Shown: positions 53,902 through 63,515 of the stretch, piece by piece
Numbering within the stretch: position 1 is the first letter of the stretch
Layout: each line of letters opens with the position of its first letter
Assembly: GCA_016714225.1 (NCBI GenBank)
Contig: JADJNS010000003.1
Span: 186,001 to 250,000, forward strand
Length of the DNA stretch: 64,000 bases
Source: Archangiaceae bacterium
Lineage (GTDB): Bacteria > Myxococcota > Myxococcia > Myxococcales > Myxococcaceae
Direction of reading: 5' to 3'
Position numbers and translations under genes: made by a program
Notes under the pieces: model-generated
Told to the model about the DNA's origin: nothing
Database searches by the model: none
The model's input: the letters and a program-made list of their open reading frames with translations, nothing else

Positions 53902-56083
53902 GTGCGCCCACACGGCCGACCACCCCTGCAGACGGCGGCGCGGCGGCCGGGCAGAATGGGGAGCGAAGCTCAGCCGTTCGAAGCAGAGACCCTGGTGACC
54001 CGCGGAATACCCATCGCGCTGGGCGCGCTCTTCCTGCTCCTCGCCGCCATCGTCGTCGGCGCCTCGCGCCTCATCGAGCGCGACCACGCGCTGCTGCTCG
54101 AGCGCTTCGCCGGCGAGCGGGCGCGGCAGGTACAACAGATCGCCGAGCTCTCGCGGCTCGATCTCGACGGCATGGCCGTCGTGCTGCGGTTGGCCGGCGA
54201 CGTCACCCGCCCTCGCGACGGCGGCCTGGTGGCGCCCGCAGCCCTCGATGCGCTGCTCGTGGCCAGCCCCCAGCTGCGACTGGTTCGCGTGTTCGACGCC
54301 GCGGGTCGAACGCAGGTCAGCGCGGCCCACCCGGCCTTCTCGGCTGGTGCTCAGCAGTCGGCGGTCGACGGGGAGCTCCGGCTGGCCGCGGCCCGGTCGC
54401 TCTCGCGCGGGGGTGAGCTCGAGCTGTCGGCTCCGCTGGCGGTCGGAGACCGGTCGATGCGGGTCTACGCGCTGTCGGTGGCCGGCGCCGACGGGCGCCC
54501 CTCGGGCGCGGTGGCCGCGCTGGTCGACTCCGAGCGGCTGCTGGCGCGGCTGGGAGTGCTCGCCGCCGACCCCGCCCTGCGGGTGCTGTTTCTGGGCCCC
54601 CGGGGCCGGCCCACTCCGTCGAGTGACCCGCTGCTGGCCGCCGTCGCGCTCGAGCCTGCGCGCGCACCGAGCCCCGAGCTCGCCCGCCTGCTCGAGAGGC
54701 TCAAGGCGGGCGAGCAGGGCACCGGGTGGCTCCCTGCCACCCAGGCGGTGGCGCTGGGCCTGGGCGAGGCCGAGGCGCTGGCGGCGTTCTCTCCCGTGCG
54801 CACCGATGGCCTGGGCACCTGGTCGCTGGTCGTGGTGACCTCGACCTCGGTGCTCAGCGCCGCCGAGGGCAGCCTGAAGCGGCGGCTGGGGGGCGCCGCC
54901 GCGGCCGCGGTGCTGGTGCTGTTGGCCTTCGGCGGCCTGATGGTCGCCCTGGCCCGAAAGAGCGCGCTGGCCCACGAGCGCGGGGTGCACGCCGCGCGCC
55001 TGGCGCAGCTCCACCAGCGCACCGAGCGCACGCTCGACAACATCCCCGCGGCGGTGCTCACGCTGAGCCGCCGGGGCCAGGTGACCGCCGCCAACCGGGT
55101 GCTGCGTGAGCGCATGACGGGCCAGCTGCCCTGCACCCTCGCCGAGGCGCTGCCGAACTCGCCCTCGGCGGTGGTGACGCGCCTGTCGGCGCTCGTCGAG
55201 CAGGCCGCGCACAGCCAGGTGGTGCAGAGCCTGCACGGCGAGCGGCTGGCGCTGTTCGGCAGCGAAGGTCAGTACAGCGTGCACGCGGTGCCGCTGGGCG
55301 AGCCCTTCCACGAGGCGCATGCGCTGCTGGTGATCGAAGACGTGAGCGAGGTGCACGCGCTCGAGTCGCAGCTGCTGCGCGCCGAGAAGCTCGCCACCAT
55401 CGGGGTGCTCGCCGCGGGCCTGGCCCACGAGATCGGCACTCCGCTCGGCATCGTGCGCGCCCGCGGTGAGTACGTGCTCGGCAAGCTCGGGCGAGACCAC
55501 CCGCAGGCCCACGGGCTCGAGGTGATCGTCGATCAGATCGACCGGGTCAGCCGCACCATTCGCCGCATGCTCGACTTCTCGCGGGTCACCCCCGCGGCGG
55601 TTCGCCCGACTGCGCCGGCCCAGGTCGGGGCCTGGCTGGGCGAGGTGCTGCGGTACGAGGCCCAGCGCCGCAAGGTCGAGCTGCGCATCGCACTGGCCGA
55701 GACGTTGCCTCGGGTCTCGGCCGACCCCGATCAGCTGCAGCAGCTCCTGCTCAACCTGGTGATGAACGCCTGCGACGCCTGCGATGCCGGCGGTCACGTC
55801 ACCCTCTCGGCCTCGAGAGACACCGCGACCTCGGGTTGGCCGTGCGTGCGCTTCGAGGTGCTCGACGACGGCTGTGGCATTCAGCCCGAGCACCGCCAGG
55901 GGGTCTTCGACCCGTTCTTCACCACCAAGAAGAGAGGCCAGGGCACCGGGCTCGGCCTCACCGTCGCGGCGCAGATCGTGCGCAACCACGGTGGAGAGAT
56001 CGAGCTGACCAGCGAGGTCGGTGAGGGCACCCGGGTCAGCGTCTACTGGCCGCTCGCCGGCCCCACCCCCCTGGAGCCCCGAG

Positions 56084-56100
<17 letters not shown>
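53902..56100 (+). CDS. membrane sensor histidine kinase, NtrB-like
   Basis: This protein of up to 732 residues has one transmembrane helix near residue 40 (ALGALFLLLAAIVVGASRLI). A large extracytoplasmic sensory domain spans about residues 55-330, followed by a second helix (AAAAVLVLLAFGGLMVALA). A PAS-like segment comes next. HisKA has phosphoacceptor His near residue 509 (GLAHEIGTPLGIVRARGEY). HATPase_c has LLNLVMNACDACDAGG, DDGCGI and GQGTGLGL. The start is uncertain: GTG 53902, ATG 53956 or GTG 53995. The gene overlaps its cognate regulator by 17 bases. Confidence 0.85.
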
Positions 56101-57460
<1,360 letters not shown>

Positions 57461-57463
57461 GCG

Positions 57464-57474
57464 GCACGCGTTGC
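57464..57474. promoter_or_regulatory. GCA-N5-TGC inverted repeat just after the NtrC-like gene
   Basis: GCACGCGTTGC starts 3 bases past the stop codon of the activator gene and is centred 79 bp upstream of the GG of the next promoter. That is about four helical turns beyond the usual 38-43 bp position. Confidence 0.35.
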
Positions 57475-57546
57475 ATTCGGCCACCCCAAGCGCAGCCTGC
57501 AACGTCGGGCTTCGCCCTGCTGTCGGCGCTGAAGGGGGTTGCGCCG

Positions 57547-57562
57547 TGGCCCGCGCTTTGCG
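57547..57562 (+). promoter_or_regulatory. sigma-54-like promoter for the receiver-like gene and Csp-like gene
   Basis: It reads TGGCCCGCGCTTTGCG, with GG at 57548-57549 and GC at 57560-57561. The ATG at 57575 is about 3 bases beyond the predicted transcript start, which supports that start over the upstream one at 57539. Confidence 0.5.
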
Positions 57563-57574
57563 ACCCCATCGAAG

Positions 57575-57946
57575 ATGCGAACGGGCGCGCGACGGCTGCG
57601 GGTGATGCTGGTGGGTGACTCCGAGCTCTTCGAAGAGCTTCTGGTCGACCTGTTGCGAGACCTCGGCATCGAGCTCGAGCGGGCCGAGGGCAGCCCCCCC
57701 GAGCTGGTCTTCGCGGTGGTGCGCGAGGGCGACTTCTTTCACGTGCTCGCCGCCGCTCGGCGGGTGTGCGGCGGCAGCCCGGTGGTGGCGGTGCTCCCGC
57801 TGCGTGACGAGCGCCTGGTGGAGCGCGCCTACCTGGCGGGCGCCACCCGGGTGTGCGCCCTCGATGGGCCGCTCGACGCGCTTCGCCTTGCCTGCAGCGC
57901 GGCGGTCGTCTCCGGCGCGGGCGCCCAGGTCGAGGGGGCCCGGTGA
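57575..57946 (+). CDS. receiver-like protein lacking phosphorylation residues
   Basis: This 123-residue protein has the alternating strand-helix pattern of a receiver (LRVMLVGDSELFEELLVDLLRDLG, then ELVFAVVREGDFFHVLAAARRVCG, then VVAVLPLRDERLVERAYLAGATRVCALDG). The phosphoacceptor Asp is not recognisable after the third strand, and the conserved Lys is missing. It may be a pseudo-receiver. The alternative start 57539 gives 12 more residues. It overlaps the next gene (GTGA). Confidence 0.55.
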   Translation: MRTGARRLRVMLVGDSELFEELLVDLLRDLGIELERAEGSPPELVFAVVREGDFFHVLAAARRVCGGSPVVAVLPLRDERLVERAYLAGATRVCALDGPLDALRLACSAAVVSGAGAQVEGAR

Positions 57947-58338
57947 ACCGCGGCACCGACCTGCAGGCCGACCCCACGCTCGCGCTGGCCCGGTGTGTCA
58001 GCGCGTGCTTCACCGCCGCCGAGCGCTGTCTCGACGTGGCGAACGCCTGCCTCGCCGCCGCCGAGCGCGCGCGTCTGGGGGCGGTGATTCGAATCACCTT
58101 CGACTGCTCGGACCTGTGCCTGGCCACCGGCCGGGTGCTCTTTCGCTGCAACGCCGAGGAGCGGCTCGAGTCGATCTTGCTGCTGTGCGCCGCCGCCTGC
58201 GCCGAGGTCAGCGAGGCCTGCTCTTCGCCGCACTCCCCGCTCGACCCCGAAGGGAGCTGCGCCGAGGCGTGCCGTACCTGCGCCGCGGCCTGCGAGGTGC
58301 TGCTCGCGCGCCTGACGCTGCGCGGCGCGGCGACCTGA
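57943..58338 (+). CDS. four-helix-bundle copper storage (Csp/DUF326-like) protein
   Basis: This 131-residue protein has 14 cysteines spaced on helical faces: CVSACFTAAERC, NACLAA, DCSDLCLATGRVLFRC, LLLCAAACAEVSEAC and SCAEACRTCAAACEVLL. Csp proteins form tetramers that hold many Cu(I) ions in the core of the bundle, and this pattern fits well. No export signal is visible, so it would be cytosolic. The start is GTG 57943, overlapping the preceding stop. Tight coupling to a pseudo-receiver gene is unusual. Confidence 0.85.
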   Translation: MNRGTDLQADPTLALARCVSACFTAAERCLDVANACLAAAERARLGAVIRITFDCSDLCLATGRVLFRCNAEERLESILLLCAAACAEVSEACSSPHSPLDPEGSCAEACRTCAAACEVLLARLTLRGAAT

Positions 58339-58437
58339 GCTTTTTTGGGGCGTGCCGGCCCGCCGAGCCTCATTGCCGTTCGACGGCACTGCTCGCGGCG
58401 GGTCGCCCTCCGGCCGCTCGGGCCCGACCTCTCGCGG

Positions 58438-58854
58438 TCACTGCGAGCCGGCGTCTTCGCGCGGCTCCCGGCTCCGACCTCCGGTCAGCGCCTGGTAGGC
58501 GATCTGCAGAAAATCGGTCTCGGTGACGATGCCCACCAGATTCTGGTCTGCGTCGACCACCGGCAGCGACCCGATCTTGTTCTCGATCATGGTAGCGATC
58601 GCGCTGGCGGCCGGCTCCTCGGGCCGCACCGTCTTCACCTCGCGCGACATCACCTCGCCCACGCGCTTCTTGCTGCGCGCGCCGACCGCCGCCACGTCGT
58701 GCGTCGAGAGCATGCCCACCACGTGGTTGTGCCCATCTGAGACCGGCAGGTGTCGAATGCCCGCCGCCGCCATGTTGCTCGCGGCGAGCGAGACGGGGTC
58801 GGTGTCTTTCACCGTCAGCACCGCGGTGGTCATCACAGCGTCGATTCGAATCAT
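58438..58854 (-). CDS. CBS-domain pair protein
   Basis: This 138-residue Bateman module has MTTAVLTVKDTDPVSLAASNM with GMLSTHDVAAV, then MSREVKTVRPEEPAASAIATM with GIVTETDFLQI. It resembles the Hrp1-type CBS proteins. ATG 58854 was chosen because it begins the first CBS motif and lies about 6 bases from a predicted transcript start. It has no Shine-Dalgarno sequence. It is divergent from the monoheme protein paralogue. Confidence 0.85.
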   Translation of the reverse strand: MIRIDAVMTTAVLTVKDTDPVSLAASNMAAAGIRHLPVSDGHNHVVGMLSTHDVAAVGARSKKRVGEVMSREVKTVRPEEPAASAIATMIENKIGSLPVVDADQNLVGIVTETDFLQIAYQALTGGRSREPREDAGSQ

Positions 58855-58869
58855 GGTGGCTTGCTGAGC

Positions 58870-58885
58870 TGCAACCGCCGTTCCC
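58870..58885 (-). promoter_or_regulatory. sigma-54-like promoter for the CBS gene
   Basis: On the minus strand it reads GGGAACGGCGGTTGCA. GG is at 58884-58883 and GC at 58872-58871. The predicted transcript starts about 5-6 bases before ATG 58854. Confidence 0.6.
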
Positions 58886-58919
58886 CCCGCCGCGCCTTGG
58901 GAAGAGGGGCACGCCGCGC

Positions 58920-58961
58920 GCAGAGCCTGCGTCGCGAGCTCGGCCCGCGCGCAACCGTTGC
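58920..58961. promoter_or_regulatory. two GCA-N5-TGC repeats serving divergent promoters
   Basis: GCAGAGCCTGC (58920-58930) is centred 41 bp from the GG of the CBS promoter. GCAACCGTTGC (58951-58961) is centred 41 bp from the GG at 58997 on the other side. The layout is symmetrical, one site per promoter. Confidence 0.55.
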
Positions 58962-58995
58962 ACGCCGCGACGCGCCCTGCGCCCGCTGCGGCGCC

Positions 58996-59011
58996 GGGCA
59001 CGCGCCTTGAA
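58996..59011 (+). promoter_or_regulatory. sigma-54-like promoter for the monoheme paralogue B operon
   Basis: It reads GGGCACGCGCCTTGAA. The -24 part matches GGCACG exactly (GG 58997-58998), but the -12 part has GA at 59009-59010 in place of GC. The operator distance of 41 bp and the ATG at 59026 just after the predicted start both match the other promoters. Confidence 0.45.
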
Positions 59012-59025
59012 CAGGCCTCAGGGCC

Positions 59026-59073
59026 ATGAGACCTCTGCTTGCGGCGGTGCCTTTTGACGGAGCCCGGTCGTGA
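59026..59073 (+). CDS. 15-codon upstream ORF coupled to the monoheme paralogue B gene
   Basis: The reading frame gives MRPLLAAVPFDGARS and stops with a TGA that overlaps the GTG of the next gene (GTGA at 59070-59073). Its ATG sits about 4 bases after the predicted transcript start, where the start codon of the other promoter-linked genes lies. It may serve to bring ribosomes to the main gene from a near-leaderless mRNA, or encode a leader peptide. Homologous conservation is unknown. Confidence 0.4.
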   Translation: MRPLLAAVPFDGARS

Positions 59074-60182
59074 AGGGCGCTGCGCTGCTGGTGGCGGTGT
59101 GGCTGGCCGCGCCCGACGCCGGCGAAGTGCGCGCCACCATGCACGGCAACCTCGCCGCGGTGGTCGCGCTCCAGCCGTTGCTCGCCAGCCCCGAGGCGTT
59201 CAAGGACCCGAAGAACGCGGCCACCATCTATTCCAGCCTGGCAGTGCTCTCGCGCATGAAGCACCAGTTCATGCGCCCCCTCGCGCAGGAGCCCGCCGCC
59301 GCGTTCGGAGACCTCTTCTCCGAGGCGGTCGATCGCGCCGAAGCGGACTTCTCGACCGGGCACCCCGACGTGGCGCGCGCGCGCCTGCGCGGCCTCACCG
59401 GCATGTGCATGAGCTGTCACGCGCGGCAGGTCTCGCCCAAAGACTTCGCCGCCGCCGAGCAGGCCGCCGGCGGTATCGGGCTGGCCCCCCTCGAGCGCGC
59501 CGAGTTTCTCGCCGCCACCCGGCAGTTCGACGCCGCCCTGGCGCTGTGGGGAGACGCGCTCTCGGCGCCGCGCAAGACCGAGGCCGACTCGTTCGCGCTC
59601 GCGCGGGCCATGCGCGCGGCCCTGGGCGTCTCGGTGCGGGCCAAAGACGACGCCAGCGCCACCGTCGCGCTGCTCGAGGCGCAGGCGCACCGCACCGACC
59701 TGCCTTCGTGGCAGGCCAACGCCGTTCGCCTCTGGCTCGTCGATGCCCAGGCCTGGCAGGCCGAGAAGCTGGTCGCTGCCAAGGCCACCCCGGCGGCGTT
59801 GTTCCAGCGGGCCTCCGCGCTGGTCGACGCCTCCCGCGCGGCCGAGACGTACCTGCCCCGCGACGGTGAGCGCATCAAGCTGCTGCGCGCCACCGCCTAC
59901 TTGAGCCTCGCGCTCGAGCGCGAGCCCCACGCGAAGTGGCGCGGCCAGGCGCTCTACCGCCTCGGCATCGCCTCGGCCTCTGCCTTCGACCCCGAGCTCT
60001 ACGAGCTCGACGGCATCTACCTCGAGGCCTGCGTCAGGGAGAACCCGCACACCCCGCTCGCGCTGCGGTGCATCGACCTGATGAGCGAGCGCACCCTGTT
60101 CAACTTCACCGGCAGCGGCGGCACCCGGCTGCCCCCCGACGTCTCCCAGCGCCTCGACGCGCTGCGCGCCCTGGCCAAGTGA
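59070..60182 (+). CDS. secreted monoheme cytochrome c-like protein, paralogue B
   Basis: This 370-residue protein has a signal peptide (MKGAALLVAVWLAAPDAG) and one heme motif, GMCMSCHA, near residue 113. It is similar end to end to the protein at 15854-16948, with shared segments such as MHGNLAAVVALQ, LAATRQFDAAL and LEACVRENPHTPLALRCIDL. The conservation outside the heme motif points to a defined fold and a shared role. GTG 59070 is preceded by GGAG at 8 bases and by the overlapping small ORF. Confidence 0.8.
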   Translation: MKGAALLVAVWLAAPDAGEVRATMHGNLAAVVALQPLLASPEAFKDPKNAATIYSSLAVLSRMKHQFMRPLAQEPAAAFGDLFSEAVDRAEADFSTGHPDVARARLRGLTGMCMSCHARQVSPKDFAAAEQAAGGIGLAPLERAEFLAATRQFDAALALWGDALSAPRKTEADSFALARAMRAALGVSVRAKDDASATVALLEAQAHRTDLPSWQANAVRLWLVDAQAWQAEKLVAAKATPAALFQRASALVDASRAAETYLPRDGERIKLLRATAYLSLALEREPHAKWRGQALYRLGIASASAFDPELYELDGIYLEACVRENPHTPLALRCIDLMSERTLFNFTGSGGTRLPPDVSQRLDALRALAK

Positions 60183-60218
60183 GCGCGCCTTCGTAGTCGG
60201 CCCCCAGGCGTCAAGCTC

Positions 60219-60248
60219 GTGAACGTGAACGTGAACGTGAACGTGAAC
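60219..60248. repeat. hexanucleotide repeat (GTGAAC)5
   Basis: Five perfect copies of GTGAAC lie in the 200-bp gap after the monoheme paralogue B gene. No gene uses it. It may be a simple slippage-prone repeat. Confidence 0.8.
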
Positions 60249-60382
60249 GGCTGTTGAACGGCCTCGCAAGGTGACGGTGGCTTGCGCCGCGTGACGCAGC
60301 GTCGCGCTGGTGAAGCCTCTCGGGCTCGTGCGATAGACGCCGTCTCTCCCGACGAGCACCTGCTGGTTTCAGAAAGGCACTC

Positions 60383-61273
60383 ATGCCGCTGCTTCGATCA
60401 CCGACGAGCTGGGCAGGGGCAGTGGGCGCGATGGCGGCGCTGCTGTGCGGCTGCCCGGCGCCCGAGCCCGCTGACGCGGGGCCCTCCGACGCAGGTGCCG
60501 CCGACGCAGGTGGCGGCGACGCCGGTCAGGTGATGGCCGACGGCGGCGGGCCCACCTTCGTCTTCGCGAATCGAGACGACGTGCGGCTGGCGCTGGGGGC
60601 CATCGACTTGCCGTACTTCGCAGCCTTCACCGCGACCCCCAACCCGGACTTCGGGGTGACGTGCCCGGTCAGCACCCGAACCTCGTTCGGGTGGACCTCG
60701 CAAGGCGGCTGCACCGACGCGCAAGGCACCACCTGGTCAGGCAGCGTGGTGGTGCATCAGACGGCCTCGGCGATGGGGGCCCTCTACACCTTCGACTACG
60801 CCGCGTTCTCGGGCGACGGCGGCACGTGGGGCGTCACGCTCGACGGCACCATCGTCGCCACGGTGGTGGCGTCGAGCTGCGGTCTTCCCGGGCCGCAGCC
60901 GCTCGAGGCCAATGGGCTGCACGCGGTGGTCTCGGGCGACGCCGTGCAGGGGTTCGGTGGCTTCTTTCCCGGTGCCGGCCGCAGCGTCGAGCTCTCGTAC
61001 GTGCAGCACCGCTACGCGTGGGACGGCGTGTGTGCACCCGCGCTCGCCACCCTCACCGCGCGAGGCGAGGTCGAGCTGGGCGGCCGGGGCAGGGTGGCCT
61101 TCGACATGACCCGGGGTGACGACAGCAGCTGCCGGCATGATCCCACCTCGGGCTCCATCGCCTTCACCGGGGCGAACACCGCCACCCTGACGTACGACGG
61201 CGCCACGGCCTGCGACGGCTGTCTGCCCTGGCAGGCGGCCGGCGGGCTCACCGGCACGCTCTGCTGGCAGTGA
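60383..61273 (+). CDS. hypothetical lipoprotein
   Basis: This 296-residue protein has a lipoprotein signal (GAVGAMAALLCGC, Cys near residue 24). An Ala/Asp/Gly-rich linker follows (PADAGPSDAGAADAGGGDAG), typical of myxobacterial lipoproteins. A beta-rich domain of about 230 residues contains paired cysteines (GVTCPVST, GGCTDAQG, SSCGLPG, CAPAL, SSCRHD, ACDGC, LCWQ). No family is recognised. AAAGG precedes the ATG. It may be surface-exposed. Confidence 0.65.
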   Translation: MPLLRSPTSWAGAVGAMAALLCGCPAPEPADAGPSDAGAADAGGGDAGQVMADGGGPTFVFANRDDVRLALGAIDLPYFAAFTATPNPDFGVTCPVSTRTSFGWTSQGGCTDAQGTTWSGSVVVHQTASAMGALYTFDYAAFSGDGGTWGVTLDGTIVATVVASSCGLPGPQPLEANGLHAVVSGDAVQGFGGFFPGAGRSVELSYVQHRYAWDGVCAPALATLTARGEVELGGRGRVAFDMTRGDDSSCRHDPTSGSIAFTGANTATLTYDGATACDGCLPWQAAGGLTGTLCWQ

Positions 61274-61338
61274 GCTCGAGCCGCGCTCGCCACGCGCTAT
61301 TGCGGCGCACCGGGAATTCGGGTCAGTTGCCCGCACCC

Positions 61339-63462
61339 GTGAGCGCCGCCCGGCACGCCCTGCTCCTGCTCCTGCTGCTGCTCGCGGCCTGCGCCAGCGA
61401 GAACCCGGCGCCGGTCATCATCGCCCCGCTGCGCAAAGACGCTCCTCCGCGCACCGTGGTGAAGATCTACGAAGGCGCGCTGCAGGGAGAATGGCAAGAC
61501 CACGGCTGGGCCCCGCGCGCGCCGCCCAAAGAGGGCCACGCCCAGGTGGTGATGACCCACTTCGGAGGGTGGATTCTCACCTTCCGCAAGCTGCGCGGCT
61601 CGTACGGCGGAGTCGTCTTCCGCTTTCGCGCCCCCGCGGCCTGGGGCGACTTCCTCGACGTGCGGGTCGACTCCGAGACCGCCGACATCTTTCCCCGCGT
61701 GCCGGTCGGCCCGCGCCACCGCCGCGCCCTCGAACAAGGGTGGACCGAGGTGTTCGTGCCGATGGCCGAGCTCAACCCCACCTTCGCGCGCTTCGACCGC
61801 GTCATCATTCGCGCGCGCACCCTGATTCCCGAGCCGGGCGTCGTCGAGCTCGACAACATCGGCCTCACCGAGGCCGACCCGCTGCGCCTCGCGCTCGCCG
61901 AGTCGCTGCTCTCGACCCCTGGCCTGCCCGCGGTGTTCAGCGTCGACTGCGACGCGCCGGGCACCCCCATCAGCCCGCTCATCTACGGCATCGCCTACTC
62001 GCCGCGACAAGAGCTCGCCACCAAAGAGAACTGGAAGGTCGAGCCCACCGCGCGCCGCTGGGGCGGCAACTCGAGCAGCCGCTACAACTGGGAGCTCGGC
62101 AACGCGTGGAACGCGAGCGCCGACTACTACTTCGAGAACCTCGACTTCACCAAGCGGGCCGAGTCGGCCTGGGAGGCCTACCTCGACGCGAACCGCGCCC
62201 ACCGCGTCAAGAGCGCCATCACCCTGCCCATGATCGGCTGGGTCGCCAAAGACACCACCTCGGTCGGCTTCCCGGTCAAAGAGCTCGGCGCCCAGCAAGA
62301 CGTCGACCCCTACAACGCCAACGCCGGCAACGGCCTCAACGCGCGCGGCCACCCCATCGCCTCGGGCCCGCCCACCTTCACCAGCATCGCCGCGACGCCC
62401 GAGTTCATCGCCCAGTGGGTGAGGTCGGTGCTCAAGGCCGAAGGTCAGAACCGCAGCGTCGAGATGTACATCTTGGACAACGAGCCCGCGCTCTGGCACG
62501 ACACCCACCGCGACGTGCACCCCAACCCGGTCACGTACGACGAGCTGGTCGAGCGCACCATTCGCTACGGCTCGGCGGTGCGCGCCGCCGACCCCCAGGC
62601 CCTGATCGCCGGCCCCGCCGAGTGGGGCTTCACCGGCTACCTCTACTCGGCCGCCGACGCGGTCGCCGGCTTCAACTCCAAGCCCGACCGCCTCGCCCAC
62701 GGAGACCAGCCGCTCATCGAGTGGTACCTGCACCAGCTCGCCGAGCACGAGAAGAAGACCGGAGTGAAGGTGCTCGACGTGCTCGACCTGCACTACTACC
62801 CCCAGGCCAAGGGCGTCGGCGTGGGCGCCGAGGGCCTCGTCGACGACGCCACCAACGCGCTGCGCATCCGCTCCACCCGCTCGCTGTGGGACCCGCGCTA
62901 TCTCGACGAATCGTGGATCCACGAGCCCGTGCAGCTCATTCCCCGCATGAAGGGCTGGGTGGCCCGCAACTACCCCGGCCTCAAGCTCAGCATCGGCGAG
63001 TACAACTTCGGCGCCGAACGCCACATGTCCGGCGGCCTCGCCCTCGCCGAGGCCCTCGGCCGCTTCGGGCAGCTCGGCCTCTACTCGGCCTTCTATTGGA
63101 CCTACCCTCCCGAGGGCTCGCCCGCCTTCTGGGCGTTTCGCGCCTACCGAGACTTCGACGGCAAGGGCGCCGCCTTCGAGCAGGTCAGCCTGCCCACCGA
63201 GGCCGCCCGCGACGCCTCGGCCTTCGCCGCGCGCTCGCCCGACGGCCGCCGCATCACCGTGCTCCTGCTCAACTTCTCTCCCACCGAGACCCTCGAGGCG
63301 AACGTCAGCCTCAAGGGCTGCCCGCTGCCCGACACCCAGCGGCTGTTCACCTTCGTCGGCAACTCCGACGGCTTCTCCGAGCAGAAGGGCACGCTCTCCA
63401 AGGCCCGCCTGCCGCCGTACTCCATCACCGTGATGGAGCTGGCCATGCCCCGAAAGAAGTGA
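61339..63462 (+). CDS. glycoside hydrolase family 44-like lipoprotein
   Basis: This 707-residue protein has a lipoprotein signal (ARHALLLLLLLLAACAS). A beta-sandwich domain of about 170 residues follows, then a GH44-type catalytic domain with RRWGGNSSSRYNWELG and NASADYYFENL. The acid/base Glu is in ILDNEPALWHDTH, and the nucleophile is in LSIGEYNFG. A C-terminal beta domain follows. GH44 enzymes cut beta-1,4-glucans such as xyloglucan or carboxymethyl cellulose. The start is GTG 61339; it lacks the near-leaderless promoter. The lipid anchor suggests cell-surface polysaccharide degradation. Confidence 0.85.
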   Translation: MSAARHALLLLLLLLAACASENPAPVIIAPLRKDAPPRTVVKIYEGALQGEWQDHGWAPRAPPKEGHAQVVMTHFGGWILTFRKLRGSYGGVVFRFRAPAAWGDFLDVRVDSETADIFPRVPVGPRHRRALEQGWTEVFVPMAELNPTFARFDRVIIRARTLIPEPGVVELDNIGLTEADPLRLALAESLLSTPGLPAVFSVDCDAPGTPISPLIYGIAYSPRQELATKENWKVEPTARRWGGNSSSRYNWELGNAWNASADYYFENLDFTKRAESAWEAYLDANRAHRVKSAITLPMIGWVAKDTTSVGFPVKELGAQQDVDPYNANAGNGLNARGHPIASGPPTFTSIAATPEFIAQWVRSVLKAEGQNRSVEMYILDNEPALWHDTHRDVHPNPVTYDELVERTIRYGSAVRAADPQALIAGPAEWGFTGYLYSAADAVAGFNSKPDRLAHGDQPLIEWYLHQLAEHEKKTGVKVLDVLDLHYYPQAKGVGVGAEGLVDDATNALRIRSTRSLWDPRYLDESWIHEPVQLIPRMKGWVARNYPGLKLSIGEYNFGAERHMSGGLALAEALGRFGQLGLYSAFYWTYPPEGSPAFWAFRAYRDFDGKGAAFEQVSLPTEAARDASAFAARSPDGRRITVLLLNFSPTETLEANVSLKGCPLPDTQRLFTFVGNSDGFSEQKGTLSKARLPPYSITVMELAMPRKK

Positions 63463-63515
63463 AGACCTGCCCGGCCGGCGTGCAGTTCTCGCCACGGGCT
63501 GCTAGGCCGCAACCC

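Noticed and set aside
60219..60248. GTGAAC repeats as a regulatory array or coding repeat
   Set aside because: Only five copies, no gene uses it and no symmetry is present; simple slippage is enough to explain it.
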